Shown piece after piece: positions 46,760 through 57,247 of a stretch of 64,000 bases of DNA. Under the pieces are notes generated by a model, which ran no database searches, was not told where the DNA came from, and saw nothing but the letters and a program-made list of their open reading frames with translations. The stretch spans positions 1 to 64,000 of the forward strand of contig NZ_BJEQ01000005.1 in assembly GCF_005405585.1 (NCBI RefSeq), in the 5' to 3' direction. Made by a program: the position numbers and the translations under genes. The DNA is from Agarivorans sp. Toyoura001 (lineage in GTDB: Bacteria; Pseudomonadota; Gammaproteobacteria; Enterobacterales; Celerinatantimonadaceae). Each line of letters opens with the position of its first letter. The first letter of the stretch is position 1.

Positions 46760-49603
46760 TTAGCCTTGTTCAACTGTTTGATTATCGATAAGCGGTGAGT
46801 TGCCACTTAACTCTTTCTTTAGCTCACTGTCTAAACGCCAAATTGCTTGCCACACTAAGTCGGTCGTTTGGGCGGTGTCGTCTACCCAATGTACCAATTT
46901 CATTTGGTAATCAACCGTGTCAAAGCCAATATTAGATACATCAGTATAGACGCGCTTTACCGCATCAATGGCGATTAAAGCGGCTTCGATCTTAGGGATG
47001 ACGTTAAGAGGTTCAATCTCTTTACTCACCGACATAGAAAAACCGCCAGTAACAATCTGACCACTACTACTCACATTGTTTAAATTTGCATTTGCCAAGG
47101 TATTATTTGGAATAGAATACAAAGTATTGTCGGCTGTTTTCACTTTGGTGGTTCGCCAATTCATGTCAATTACTTCGCCCACTATTGGCCCGCCAGAGCT
47201 ACCAAGACTAATCCAATCTCCTAACTTAAACGGCTTCTCTAAACTAATCGCAATCCCTGAAAATATATTCACCAGGTTTGACTGCAATGCCAAACCGAGA
47301 ATCATTGCCACCAAACCAGAGGTCGCCAACAAGCTGGTGAGCTCTCGTTGATATACAAAGGACAAAATCGCAAATACAGCACCTATATAGGTAATGCCTC
47401 GCGTAAAGTGGCGCATAATTTTTGGCACTTGGCGGCCACTGCGTCGCTCGATGGGATCCCACAACAATACATCCACCAACAACGCTAAAGTTGAGGCGAA
47501 CAATAGCCACCACAGCACATCAAAACAGTTGCTAGCAAATGATTGATTAGTATTTGGATAAGCCTGTGCCAACCAATCTAAAAATAGCGGTTCTGCCGAG
47601 GCGATAAATAAGGCGTAAAGCAGCTTATTGCCTAAGCCGTAAGCTCTCGACAACTGACCAAGTATCTTAAAATCAAGTACTAGAGCGTATAACAACCATG
47701 CTAGTACACTGGTATAAAAGATGATTTGTTGCCATTGGGCAGGAATACGCCCGCGCAGGCTAAGGGCGTTTTCAAAAACTGGCGTTACCGAGTTAAATCG
47801 AGAAAACTCCACTGCTTGTCTGTCTGAGTGAAGATACTTTGGATCTCCCAAGCTTCGCTTACGCAGAGTATCTTGAAATGACAGTGATGCTTTTTGACGC
47901 CATTGGCTATTATCGAATTGAACCTTATGCTGGTTTTTCACGTTTTTGTGAAGGCTTGTTTGGCCTAAGCCAACAATATCTGACACATAAATGAGTTCGC
48001 TTCTAGGCAGCGTTTTGTGGCGAAAACTCACTCCCAATTGATACTCACCAAAAGCTGCTCTGCCGGGTTTTGCATCAGCAATAAACGTTCCTTCAACTTG
48101 ATAGAGTTGGTAAGTACTTAAACTAGTGTACGAAGATTCTATAGGTGTAGACAGCACCAGTTCACCGACAGAATTTAGAAATACGATATCTTCAGCGTTA
48201 ACACCAGGAGTATTTCTAAACCAGATCTTAAATTTGGCCTGAAAAGTCATGTCTAGCGTAGAGAACTGATTAATGCTCTGCATCTCTACCCCGGTATACA
48301 CCACATCAGTTCGGCGAGTGCTGAGCTGACTTTCGGGAGAAATTTGCAACTGCAGTGGCGCTGATACAAACGCCCCACCACTAAATAGTCCTACTTGCAT
48401 GGGGCGCTGAACATTTCCTTGATGGTCAAAATACAAGGAATGAGTAAGCCCCCTCACCGACGCGCTTTGAGAGTTAAAACTTGCCAGTTTATTTTTTACC
48501 GCTGCTCGTTGGCTTGATATGCTTTTTTGGCTAAATAGCTCTGTTCCGCCAACATCAACAATGGCAGCGCTTAAGGCCTCCGAGGCGATAGTAGTCGCGT
48601 CAAAATACGCTGCAGACACACCGCTGGGTTCATAACCAAAATCTTGATTAAAATTACGATAAAACAACTGAGTAGACTCACTGGCCACATCAAACAACAT
48701 GGGGCTAACCGCTAACATGCCATTAGTGAAGTAACCAGACACTTCTTGCTCTTGGCTACGCTGTTTAAACCGCTCTGGAAAACTCTGTTTACCGATTGAT
48801 GAGCTACCAATAAACGTCCAGTTAGGATGCTGATGTTTTAGTTGGCTAACTAATACTTCACCTTGAACATCGCCTACCGCTAAAAACACCGCGCCGGTAT
48901 GGCCAAATTGACTAATTTCTCGACTTATTTTGTGGGCCTGTTTCTCAATGTTACTGCTTGGTTCAACCATAAAGGGTTTAGTTTCTATACCAAACAGATC
49001 GGTGCGAGCTATAAATGCATCGGCCAGGGATACGCCAAATTTATCGTTGCTAAAGATCATTACAACTTTATCTTTGGCCAGACTGGCAATGTAATCGGCT
49101 ACGAAACGCCCCTGTAACTTGTTATCTGGTATAACACGAAACGCCCAATCATTGTTCTGAGTAATTTCAGGTGCAGTGGCGGAAGCGCCAATCATTGGCA
49201 TACCGATACGTTGATAGATTTTGGCTGCTTCAACTGAGGTATCAGAATCGCGGTGACCAAGAACCGCTATAACATTTGAGCTATTAACAAATTGATTGGC
49301 TATTTGCTCTGCTTTGGCGATGTTATTAGCATCATCGTACTGCTGAACAGACAGTGCTATTTGGCTGTCTAAACGTTGTTGATTGTATTGTTTAACAAAT
49401 AGTTCAGCGCCTCTCACCATAGCCAGGCCTTTGTCTGCTTCAGGCCCAGTCATTGGCCCAACAACAGCTAATACCAGAGTGTTGGTATTGCTGTTGCTCA
49501 GCCAATGCTGTAAGTTTTCGTAACTGGTCACAACAGCACTGATTAACACCGCTATGCAGCCCAGTACTAACATGCGTCTGCGTAAGGTCCATCTCATCGT
49601 CAA
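46760..49603 (-). CDS. Fusion of periplasmic binding domain, beta-rich domain and MscS-type channel
   Basis: A 947-residue membrane protein with an unusual domain order. It has an N-terminal membrane anchor (about 10-28). A type-1 periplasmic binding domain of the branched-chain amino-acid receptor class (about 42-410; VVGPMTGPEADKGL, VLGHRDSDTS, FSNDKFG) follows. A beta-rich domain (about 433-545) comes next, with the pattern VYTGVEMQSI...TFQAKFKIWFRN...YQVEGTF...FGEYQLGVSF, then a linker. Three to four membrane helices (about 625-755) precede the MscS pore helix and beta domain (LVAMILGLALQSNLVNIFSG at 764-783, then LEKPFKLGDWI) and a C-terminal alpha/beta part. The start is TTG at 49603 (AAGGA at about 8 nt) or ATG at 49597. 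It is the last gene of the operon. Confidence 0.85.
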   Translation of the reverse strand: MTMRWTLRRRMLVLGCIAVLISAVVTSYENLQHWLSNSNTNTLVLAVVGPMTGPEADKGLAMVRGAELFVKQYNQQRLDSQIALSVQQYDDANNIAKAEQIANQFVNSSNVIAVLGHRDSDTSVEAAKIYQRIGMPMIGASATAPEITQNNDWAFRVIPDNKLQGRFVADYIASLAKDKVVMIFSNDKFGVSLADAFIARTDLFGIETKPFMVEPSSNIEKQAHKISREISQFGHTGAVFLAVGDVQGEVLVSQLKHQHPNWTFIGSSSIGKQSFPERFKQRSQEQEVSGYFTNGMLAVSPMLFDVASESTQLFYRNFNQDFGYEPSGVSAAYFDATTIASEALSAAIVDVGGTELFSQKSISSQRAAVKNKLASFNSQSASVRGLTHSLYFDHQGNVQRPMQVGLFSGGAFVSAPLQLQISPESQLSTRRTDVVYTGVEMQSINQFSTLDMTFQAKFKIWFRNTPGVNAEDIVFLNSVGELVLSTPIESSYTSLSTYQLYQVEGTFIADAKPGRAAFGEYQLGVSFRHKTLPRSELIYVSDIVGLGQTSLHKNVKNQHKVQFDNSQWRQKASLSFQDTLRKRSLGDPKYLHSDRQAVEFSRFNSVTPVFENALSLRGRIPAQWQQIIFYTSVLAWLLYALVLDFKILGQLSRAYGLGNKLLYALFIASAEPLFLDWLAQAYPNTNQSFASNCFDVLWWLLFASTLALLVDVLLWDPIERRSGRQVPKIMRHFTRGITYIGAVFAILSFVYQRELTSLLATSGLVAMILGLALQSNLVNIFSGIAISLEKPFKLGDWISLGSSGGPIVGEVIDMNWRTTKVKTADNTLYSIPNNTLANANLNNVSSSGQIVTGGFSMSVSKEIEPLNVIPKIEAALIAIDAVKRVYTDVSNIGFDTVDYQMKLVHWVDDTAQTTDLVWQAIWRLDSELKKELSGNSPLIDNQTVEQG

Positions 49604-49624
49604 AATAGTCTTCCTTTGCTATTT

Positions 49625-50662
49625 TTATTCAAAATAATTATCGGTAGCACGAGCAAATGCCTCTAATACTTTAGGCACTTGGATTTCACGTTTAAGCAAT
49701 GCCTCGCGGCGCAGCGCGACAATGTATTGCTTAGACACTGTTACTGGCATTTGCGCCAAATTAGAGGGTTTATCCACCAACTGCATCGCGCGAGTAAACG
49801 CGACTTCTCCTTGCTCAAAAGGAGAAGCGCCAATAGACAGCATCATGCCGTCTTCTGAATTAAAGGCATTAATGCCAATTATTGGTAAAGGCGAATGTTG
49901 TTCGGTCCATTGTGCGACATCTTTGGCAGATACAAACTCTCCACCCTCGCCGCCTACCAATTTACGGTAGCCACCAACCAGTAAAAACTGGTAACGCCCA
50001 GCCAAAGACAGCACGGTTTGCTTCCATTCCTCAAAGCTACTCACCGCTAAATGGCCTTGGTAAAGAATGGGATCCCATTGTTGTTTGGCAAGGTAATCCG
50101 CGTCATGTTTCGCAGAAGAAGACTTATCAGATAAATAGATGACCTTTCCATCTAACTTTCCGGGTGTAGGCTGAGCTTCCACCAACAAGCGCAATACTTC
50201 TTTAATCGCCAACACTGATTTTCGTTCCAAAATCCCCGTTACATTATTGGCATTTTGGTAACCGTAAGTTTCTAGTTCGGCATTTACACCGGCAAATACA
50301 ATCTGTAACTCAGGGCGGTCTAAATAATCGACCGCCACTAAACGCTGGGCGTCATCGTCAATAACAATCAATACATCGGGAAGATAAGAATCTACAACTC
50401 TATGGGCTACCACTGCAGCTCGGCGTTTAGCCGCTTCACTAGATTGATTTTTAGTGTTCATGTAGTGGTAACGAATATCCACATTTAGATGCGCGGTTTT
50501 CACCCGTTTAATGCCTTGATTAACCGTGCGAGTCCACGAGTAGTCGGTATCGTAGCTATGTAAAATTAAAATCCGAGGGCGAGATGCCCCCTCAACTAAT
50601 GTGATGGTAATGGTGGCCACCAAAAAGCTTAACATCACTATACTTAATAAGATTTTTTTCAT
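49625..50662 (-). CDS. Periplasmic binding protein of the ABC-substrate-binding type
   Basis: A 345-residue exported protein. It has a Sec signal (about 1-24), then RILILHSYDTDYSWTRTVNQ and YHYMNTKNQ, the pattern of the periplasmic binding family often used as a sensory input domain. VLIVIDDDAQRL and IVFAGVNAE follow. The ligand is unknown. ATG at 50662 shares its A with the last base of the upstream stop (TAATG). No ABC permease or ATPase is nearby, so it probably serves the neighbouring permease or channel and not an ABC importer. Confidence 0.8.
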   Translation of the reverse strand: MKKILLSIVMLSFLVATITITLVEGASRPRILILHSYDTDYSWTRTVNQGIKRVKTAHLNVDIRYHYMNTKNQSSEAAKRRAAVVAHRVVDSYLPDVLIVIDDDAQRLVAVDYLDRPELQIVFAGVNAELETYGYQNANNVTGILERKSVLAIKEVLRLLVEAQPTPGKLDGKVIYLSDKSSSAKHDADYLAKQQWDPILYQGHLAVSSFEEWKQTVLSLAGRYQFLLVGGYRKLVGGEGGEFVSAKDVAQWTEQHSPLPIIGINAFNSEDGMMLSIGASPFEQGEVAFTRAMQLVDKPSNLAQMPVTVSKQYIVALRREALLKREIQVPKVLEAFARATDNYFE

Positions 50663-52509
50663 TAAATAAGGCCCATGCTTTGCCAATAAGGAATACTGGC
50701 GTACACCGCAATTAACTTAAATAAGTAGATCGCAATATTCATCTTCATGAGTTTGGCTTCGTCGTTGCTAACCACCCCAGTGGTTAAACTGAGGAACTGC
50801 ATGTAATAAGACGCTTGAAACGGCCAAAAAAAGCTTTCTGAAAGAAACAGCACTAAGAACCCTATCACCCAGGGATTTACGCCAACTTCAATCGATGCAG
50901 GGATAAGCAAGGTCGCTAAGATGACCACGGTGGCGTTAATCGGTAATACCAGCCTCACTAAGCTCACGATTAGCGCTAACATGACCACAAATAAGGCCAA
51001 GCTTTCTTGCATATAAGCTGCTAACCAATAAATTTTTCCGGTCAGCCATACGTCTAGTTCAACTTGGTGAATAATATCGACCATACCGATTAAAGAACCG
51101 AGAAAAACTAGAAAGCTCCAATCAATCTTTTGCCTAAATTGATTAGGATTTAGAAAGCCAAACATCATCAAGTAAAACAAGATCGCCAACGCAACCCATG
51201 CCACCTCTATACGGTGAGTATTGGCAAACAATAAACTGGCAATAAGCACAATTAGGCCAAGAATAGATGACCATTCAGCGGGATTTAACGGGCCTAGAGT
51301 TTTTAGCTGCTGATCACTTATCGATTTAGGGATTGTTAAGTTTTGATTATTGCGATAAATCCAACACAGCGCGATGACATAAAGTAACAACAAAACTAAA
51401 CCACAAACCACAGCGGCAATTAACCAGTCTAACCATTGAAAGTATTGCTGAACTTGCTGAGGCAGCATACCTAGCACAATAAAGTTAACCGATTTGCTGC
51501 TCACGAAAATAGGCGACAGTAAGCTCGCGCCAAACAGCAAGCTGGCTTTTAAACGCGGCCCTTCTTGTTCGCGAGCTTCTTTTGAAGCGCCACTGAGCAA
51601 GTCTTTTAAGAAAGGCGCAACAATAGTCACTCGGCCATTAACCGTTGGTACAACTGGGGTAAGTAACGCTCCGACACTAAAAAAGCTAAGGTTATACCAA
51701 ATCTTTGAGGCTGGCCCAATTAACAGTAAATGCAATAACATGCGATAACTTAAGCCTGAAGAACGTATCACCGCACTTAATCCCAAAATACTTAAAGCCA
51801 TAAAAAAGCTATTGCTAGAGAATCCTGAAAATGCCGATTCGCTACTGGTAATCCCCAACAACACTGCGCTTAACACCGCAAATAAACCCGGCACATAATC
51901 GGGGAGTAAACGAAAAATCCACATGATCGAACATATGCCCAGAATGGAAGCAAAATAGATGGCATCTTGATGCAGGCCTTCGTCGCTATATTGCAGGCCC
52001 ATGTAAATCATAACTGGGGTAATTAAAGCAAACAGCCAACCAATCAGTAATCGGTATCCAATCTCTACTTCTGGCTGTTTAGATAAATCTACTTCTACAT
52101 GGGTTTGCCCAGCTAAACGTGCGTGAAAACTATCCAGCAAACTTTGCTTGAAGCTTGAATACCTAACCAGAGTTTTTATTGTTTCTAGTGGGAGCACAAC
52201 TACCTCGGCGCAATCTACAACTTCAATATCGTAAATGTAGCTGCGCATACCGAGTGCTGACTCCTCACCGAAAAAACCACTAATGGGCCCTTTAACTTGG
52301 TCTTTATTAGTAGTTTCTAGCTCCCCCTCTAGTAAATAATAAAGCTTATCTGCAGTATCACCGGTATGACAAAGACGCTCGCCAGCAGCTAGTTTCTCGA
52401 TACTTATATTTGCTAATAACCGTGCTAGATCTTCTTTATCACACCCAGCAAAGGCCGGCGTTGCCTTAAGAAAATCCCCCAATGCTTGTAACTGCGCTGA
52501 ATCACTCAT
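50662..52509 (-). CDS. SLC13-type anion permease with N-terminal cyclic-nucleotide-binding domain
   Basis: A 615-residue inner-membrane protein. The N-terminal part (about 10-135) has the cNMP-binding fold (LCHTGDTADKLYYLLEGELE, FFGEESALG). The rest (about 165-615) has about eleven or twelve hydrophobic segments in the SLC13/DASS anion-symporter arrangement, with SPIFVSSKSVNFI and LPINATVVILATLLIPASIE in the places of the family's substrate motifs. In the phosphate-binding cassette the usual PR-x-A stretch reads MRSYIYDIE, so nucleotide binding is uncertain. ATG at 52509 overlaps the previous stop (ATGAGTGA). The frame opens at 52614. Confidence 0.83.
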   Translation of the reverse strand: MSDSAQLQALGDFLKATPAFAGCDKEDLARLLANISIEKLAAGERLCHTGDTADKLYYLLEGELETTNKDQVKGPISGFFGEESALGMRSYIYDIEVVDCAEVVVLPLETIKTLVRYSSFKQSLLDSFHARLAGQTHVEVDLSKQPEVEIGYRLLIGWLFALITPVMIYMGLQYSDEGLHQDAIYFASILGICSIMWIFRLLPDYVPGLFAVLSAVLLGITSSESAFSGFSSNSFFMALSILGLSAVIRSSGLSYRMLLHLLLIGPASKIWYNLSFFSVGALLTPVVPTVNGRVTIVAPFLKDLLSGASKEAREQEGPRLKASLLFGASLLSPIFVSSKSVNFIVLGMLPQQVQQYFQWLDWLIAAVVCGLVLLLLYVIALCWIYRNNQNLTIPKSISDQQLKTLGPLNPAEWSSILGLIVLIASLLFANTHRIEVAWVALAILFYLMMFGFLNPNQFRQKIDWSFLVFLGSLIGMVDIIHQVELDVWLTGKIYWLAAYMQESLALFVVMLALIVSLVRLVLPINATVVILATLLIPASIEVGVNPWVIGFLVLFLSESFFWPFQASYYMQFLSLTTGVVSNDEAKLMKMNIAIYLFKLIAVYASIPYWQSMGLI

Positions 52510-53251
52510 GGCAATATTGCTTCGTAGAGGTGACGGCATGTACTTGATACTCTGCACCGGGAACCAAAATGTATTCACTTGCGCCTTGTCTAGACGCAGG
52601 GTTCCCCCAATCAAAGGTGTAACCTAAGCCAGTCCAAGGAACGCCTGCCGTAGCTCGAAAACTTTTGAAATATAACTGCTGGTAATAATTGGCGTAGTTA
52701 TCTATCCCCTTTACCGAGCCAGTAATGTTGCTTGCCTCTAATTGGCAACTGCTATCGTTAGTTTCTGGGTCAACACAAGGGCGAAATAGATCGTCAGGCT
52801 TAACATACAGGCTCACTATAGCGTCGTAATGCCAATTGGGGTCAAGGCCTAGATATTGCTTTAAGCGCAAGGCTAATTGTTCCTGCTCTAAACCAGGATG
52901 TTGTTTAACGTAGTATTGGCAAAACTGACGTAACTGCGGCGCCAAGCTTACCCAAATTGGATAGTCTGGGTTTTCTGAACTGTGGGTGTTAGGTAAGATG
53001 AACTGGTCAATCGCTTGTTGGTTTTTCCAAGTCACTACCAACACTTTGTCGCCTTGTTCGTTCCATTGCAGCGACTCATTTTGTTGGTTGAGAGCGAACA
53101 AGTTGTGACTCACATCTTGGTTACTTGGAAATGCAGCTTGAACAACTGCGTCTTGGTAGTTGCTGTCTAGGTTCGTTAAATGTTGGCTACAGCCAACTAA
53201 CGCACAGAGGCTTAATAGCAAGCTCATTGCGGAGGTTGTTAATGGTTTCAC
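52502..53251 (-). CDS. Lipoprotein, first gene of the binding-protein/permease/channel operon
   Basis: A 249-residue exported protein with signal peptide and lipobox ALVGC at about residue 21. I do not recognise the family. Four cysteines in the second half (QFCQYY, RPCVDP, SSCQLE and KQYCHE at the end) could form disulfides. The start is GTG at 53251 with AGGGAC upstream. Its stop overlaps the permease start by 8 bp, so it belongs to the operon, perhaps as an envelope partner. Confidence 0.65.
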   Translation of the reverse strand: MKPLTTSAMSLLLSLCALVGCSQHLTNLDSNYQDAVVQAAFPSNQDVSHNLFALNQQNESLQWNEQGDKVLVVTWKNQQAIDQFILPNTHSSENPDYPIWVSLAPQLRQFCQYYVKQHPGLEQEQLALRLKQYLGLDPNWHYDAIVSLYVKPDDLFRPCVDPETNDSSCQLEASNITGSVKGIDNYANYYQQLYFKSFRATAGVPWTGLGYTFDWGNPASRQGASEYILVPGAEYQVHAVTSTKQYCHE

Positions 53252-53609
53252 GATTTGTCCCTAAATCTATCTTGGCAGTTCCATTGCCACTGCGTGCATA
53301 TAACCAAAATGCACTAGCTAATTGTTACCATAAATGGAATTTTGTATTTGTTATTAATATGTAACGAAAGGCGAGTTACTTAATTGCAATCGCTATTACT
53401 AATAGAATTACCATAAAGACGAGTAAATTTCTGCTTTAACGCAATTTAAATGTTAAATGCGTGTATCAAGATATGGACGAATTTAATGTAAAAAGACCTC
53501 TGTAAGATATTTTTATCATTTATTAATATTTTTGATATACCATCAAGGCATAAGAGATTGAACGGCATTTAGTACAATTCATCACGAAATACTTACGGAG
53601 ATAAACCAA
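53252..53609. other. Intergenic region between the divergent lipoprotein and GFA genes
   Basis: About 360 bp, strongly AT-rich, holding the promoters of the minus-strand four-gene operon and of the plus-strand GFA gene. No operator, RNA or hairpin with T-tract that I can name. Confidence 0.5.
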
Positions 53610-54014
53610 ATGAAGGTATTAAGAGGCACTTGTTTGTGTGAAGCGGTAAGATTTGAAGCAGAGGATAACTTCGAGCAGTTTCATCTTTGCCATTGTGACC
53701 AATGCAAAAAGATCTCCGGTGGTGCCCACGTATCCAACTTGTTTTTAACACCGAGCCGCTTTACGTGGTTAAGTGGAAAGCAGCAAATAAACCAATATGA
53801 TGTTCCTGGTAGGAATATTTCCAATGCTTTTTGTAAACACTGCGGCAGCCCTGTTCCCTATCTGTCGTCGAGTAAACGCTGGGTAATTGTTCCGGCTGGA
53901 TCATTAGATAGCAGCCCAAGCTTAGCGCCTCAAGACCATATTTTTGTAAAAGAAAAAGCGACCTGGTACAAAAACATAAGGGGCATTAAACAGTATTCTG
54001 GATTTCCTGAATAA
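53610..54014 (+). CDS. GFA family zinc protein (Mss4-like fold)
   Basis: A 134-residue cytoplasmic protein. The family's zinc ligands are visible as CLCEAVRFE (about 9-17), CHCDQCKKISGG (about 28-39) and CKHCGSPVPY (about 75-84). Relatives are named after a glutathione-dependent formaldehyde-activating enzyme, but most have no proven activity. ACGGAG precedes the ATG. It is convergent with the diguanylate cyclase gene. Confidence 0.85.
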   Translation: MKVLRGTCLCEAVRFEAEDNFEQFHLCHCDQCKKISGGAHVSNLFLTPSRFTWLSGKQQINQYDVPGRNISNAFCKHCGSPVPYLSSSKRWVIVPAGSLDSSPSLAPQDHIFVKEKATWYKNIRGIKQYSGFPE

Positions 54015-54020
54015 ACCGCT

Positions 54021-55850
54021 TTAGGCGGCCGATACTACAGCTTTGTTTCGGCCACTTTCTTTTGCTTTATACAGAGCTTGGTCAGCATGACTCATCAATT
54101 GCTCTATGCTTTCTTCGGCTTCCATCAAGGCAACACCAATACTGGTAGTAAATCGTACCTGTACGACGCCAGTGTTTAGGTAAATCCTTTCTACCGCGCT
54201 ACGTAAACGTTCGGCGGTGTGAATAGCCGTATCTTTATCAGAGTACAAGGCAAGTCCAAACTCTTCCCCACCCAAGCGACCCAACACGTCACCGTCTCGA
54301 ATTTCACTTTCAATAGTGGTCGCAAACAGCTTGAGCGCTTGATCACCAACAGCATGCCCATGATTATCATTAATCTTTTTAAAATGATCGATATCGAACA
54401 TCAGCATAGACATGGGGTGCGAGCGATTTCGGCAACTGTCGAACATAGCTTCTGATTTAGCCATAAAGCTGCGTCGGTTATTGATTCCAGTAAGCGGATC
54501 GGTACGCGCTTCTTTCTCGGCTTCTGATTTAGCCACTTCTAAAGCGTGAGTGCGCTCAGACACCAATATTTCTAACTCTTGCTTAGCGCGCTCTAATTGG
54601 CTGCGGTAACGTAACTCCGCTTGTTCTTTTAAGCGTCGTAATCTGAACAAGTGGATCCCCATGGCAACCATGATCACCATCATTTCACTGTAAGACGCCA
54701 CTACGGGCCAATAATAAGTAACAAAAGTATGTTCAACTAAGCCTAGGTCACGCAAGGCTTGGCTAAATAGACCAATAATCAACACTGTCCAGCCTAAGGT
54801 GTATACAGCGGACTCTTTAGACCCTTGATACCAACGAATAAGACTGGCAATGGCTAACACAGGGTAAAGCAGTAAGGCGATAGTAATAAGCACTACCGAG
54901 AACACGGTTTCTCTGGTTAACGCGGCTAATGCCAATAAACCTGCATTTAGAATCATAAACTTGAGAACGTAGTCTAAACGCGGCGTATTAACTTTAGTCT
55001 GGAGAAAAATTCGAGCAAAGATAACCCCTGTCATAATAGACATAGCTCCCGTGAGAGACATGTAACTCCAGTGAAAATCTTCTCGTACAAAGAACATATG
55101 ACTAAAGCCAAGAATGGTTGGCCAGGTGGCTAACTTAGTCCCAGCATAAACGAAATAGGCATAATAAGTTTTGTCGTTTGTGGCTACACCAGTAACTAAA
55201 GAAATAATTGCCATCAGTGCTAATCCACCGACTAAAAAGGCGATACTTCCCAGTTCAATGCTTTGCACATAGTGCATTTTGTCTGGCTGCCAGAGCCTTA
55301 GGTCTGGGAATACAAAGCCCTTCTCGTCTGAGCCAAATCGAAAATAGAATTGATAAGTCTCTCCTGCTCCTAGCTCTACCGGCACAACAAAACGTTGGTG
55401 ACTGACTAAGCGCTCTGAAAAGGGATTGCTAAGGGCGAGATCTGCTATCTCAAGAAAGCTTGGTGCGCTTGTATTACGCTGATAAGCACTTAAATAAATC
55501 AGCTGATGGTCTACATACTCTAGATTGAGAGTAATAGGTTTATCACTATCATTATGTAGGTAGAAAACGCTCCAAAACGCGCCGGCCTGTAAACCCGTAG
55601 AACCTTTGCTTTTTAGCGGGGAGAATTTATGTAAACGAAAAGCGGCAATGGCATCGGCTAAATCAGCGCTACCACTTTCATCATGCCACACATGAAAGTA
55701 CTGCCCTAAACGGCTGCCATCTTCTAAGCCATTTACATGTAAGGCCGTTAAAGACTCAGCATATGTTTTAGTTGCAACTAACCCGCAAAATAGTAGAACG
55801 AAAACGGTCAGCACCTGCTGACTTAAGCTGCGTAAAGAGTTAATTGTCAT
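54021..55850 (-). CDS. Diguanylate cyclase with 7TMR-DISM sensor
   Basis: A 609-residue membrane protein making cyclic di-GMP. It has a signal peptide (cut after TYA), a periplasmic 7TMR-DISMED2-like domain (about 30-165) and seven membrane helices (about 175-385). A short coiled coil precedes a GGDEF domain (about 440-605). The active site is GGEEF at 527-531, with the inhibitory RxxD site (RDGD) nine residues before it, so it is probably active and product-inhibited. ATG at 55850 is chosen because the frame opening at 55940 adds an unrelated leader before the signal peptide. Confidence 0.9.
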   Translation of the reverse strand: MTINSLRSLSQQVLTVFVLLFCGLVATKTYAESLTALHVNGLEDGSRLGQYFHVWHDESGSADLADAIAAFRLHKFSPLKSKGSTGLQAGAFWSVFYLHNDSDKPITLNLEYVDHQLIYLSAYQRNTSAPSFLEIADLALSNPFSERLVSHQRFVVPVELGAGETYQFYFRFGSDEKGFVFPDLRLWQPDKMHYVQSIELGSIAFLVGGLALMAIISLVTGVATNDKTYYAYFVYAGTKLATWPTILGFSHMFFVREDFHWSYMSLTGAMSIMTGVIFARIFLQTKVNTPRLDYVLKFMILNAGLLALAALTRETVFSVVLITIALLLYPVLAIASLIRWYQGSKESAVYTLGWTVLIIGLFSQALRDLGLVEHTFVTYYWPVVASYSEMMVIMVAMGIHLFRLRRLKEQAELRYRSQLERAKQELEILVSERTHALEVAKSEAEKEARTDPLTGINNRRSFMAKSEAMFDSCRNRSHPMSMLMFDIDHFKKINDNHGHAVGDQALKLFATTIESEIRDGDVLGRLGGEEFGLALYSDKDTAIHTAERLRSAVERIYLNTGVVQVRFTTSIGVALMEAEESIEQLMSHADQALYKAKESGRNKAVVSAA

Positions 55851-56083
55851 GATGATGTTGCGTAAATACGCTTTCCCTGCGTTGAGTGAAGTAGCTCTAT
55901 TTCTAATGTTCGTACAGCCCTGTAACAAAACATTAACCACTATCCAAGAAGCTTAAAGACAAACGTTAAAGAAGTCTACGGGGCGGGCTCTAATTAGCGA
56001 TTTGTCATCACGAAAATTAAGGCCTCGGCAACGATGCCTAAACTACATTTTATTGACTGCTCCCGTAGTATAGACAAGCCAAT

Positions 56084-56111
56084 AAAAAAGCAGCCATTAG
56101 GCTGCTTTTTT
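56084..56111. terminator. cysB terminator
   Basis: Stem AAAAAAGCAGCC/GGCTGCTTTTTT with ATTA loop, 16 bp after the cysB stop; symmetric, so active in either direction. Confidence 0.9.
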
Positions 56112-56127
56112 ATTTTAAGCGGTAGAT

Positions 56128-57144
<1,017 letters not shown>

Positions 57145-57247
57145 CTAACTGCCCGTTAGTGGGTTTCTTATTACATTTTTTTATAAGTATATAATCAAAC
57201 AACCAGAGAATGAAATGTCTTTCCACTACATATTTGTCAGTCGTTAA

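Noticed and set aside
49625-50662. Binding protein as part of a classic ABC importer
   Set aside because: No ABC permease or ATPase gene lies in or near the operon; the partners are a secondary permease and a channel.
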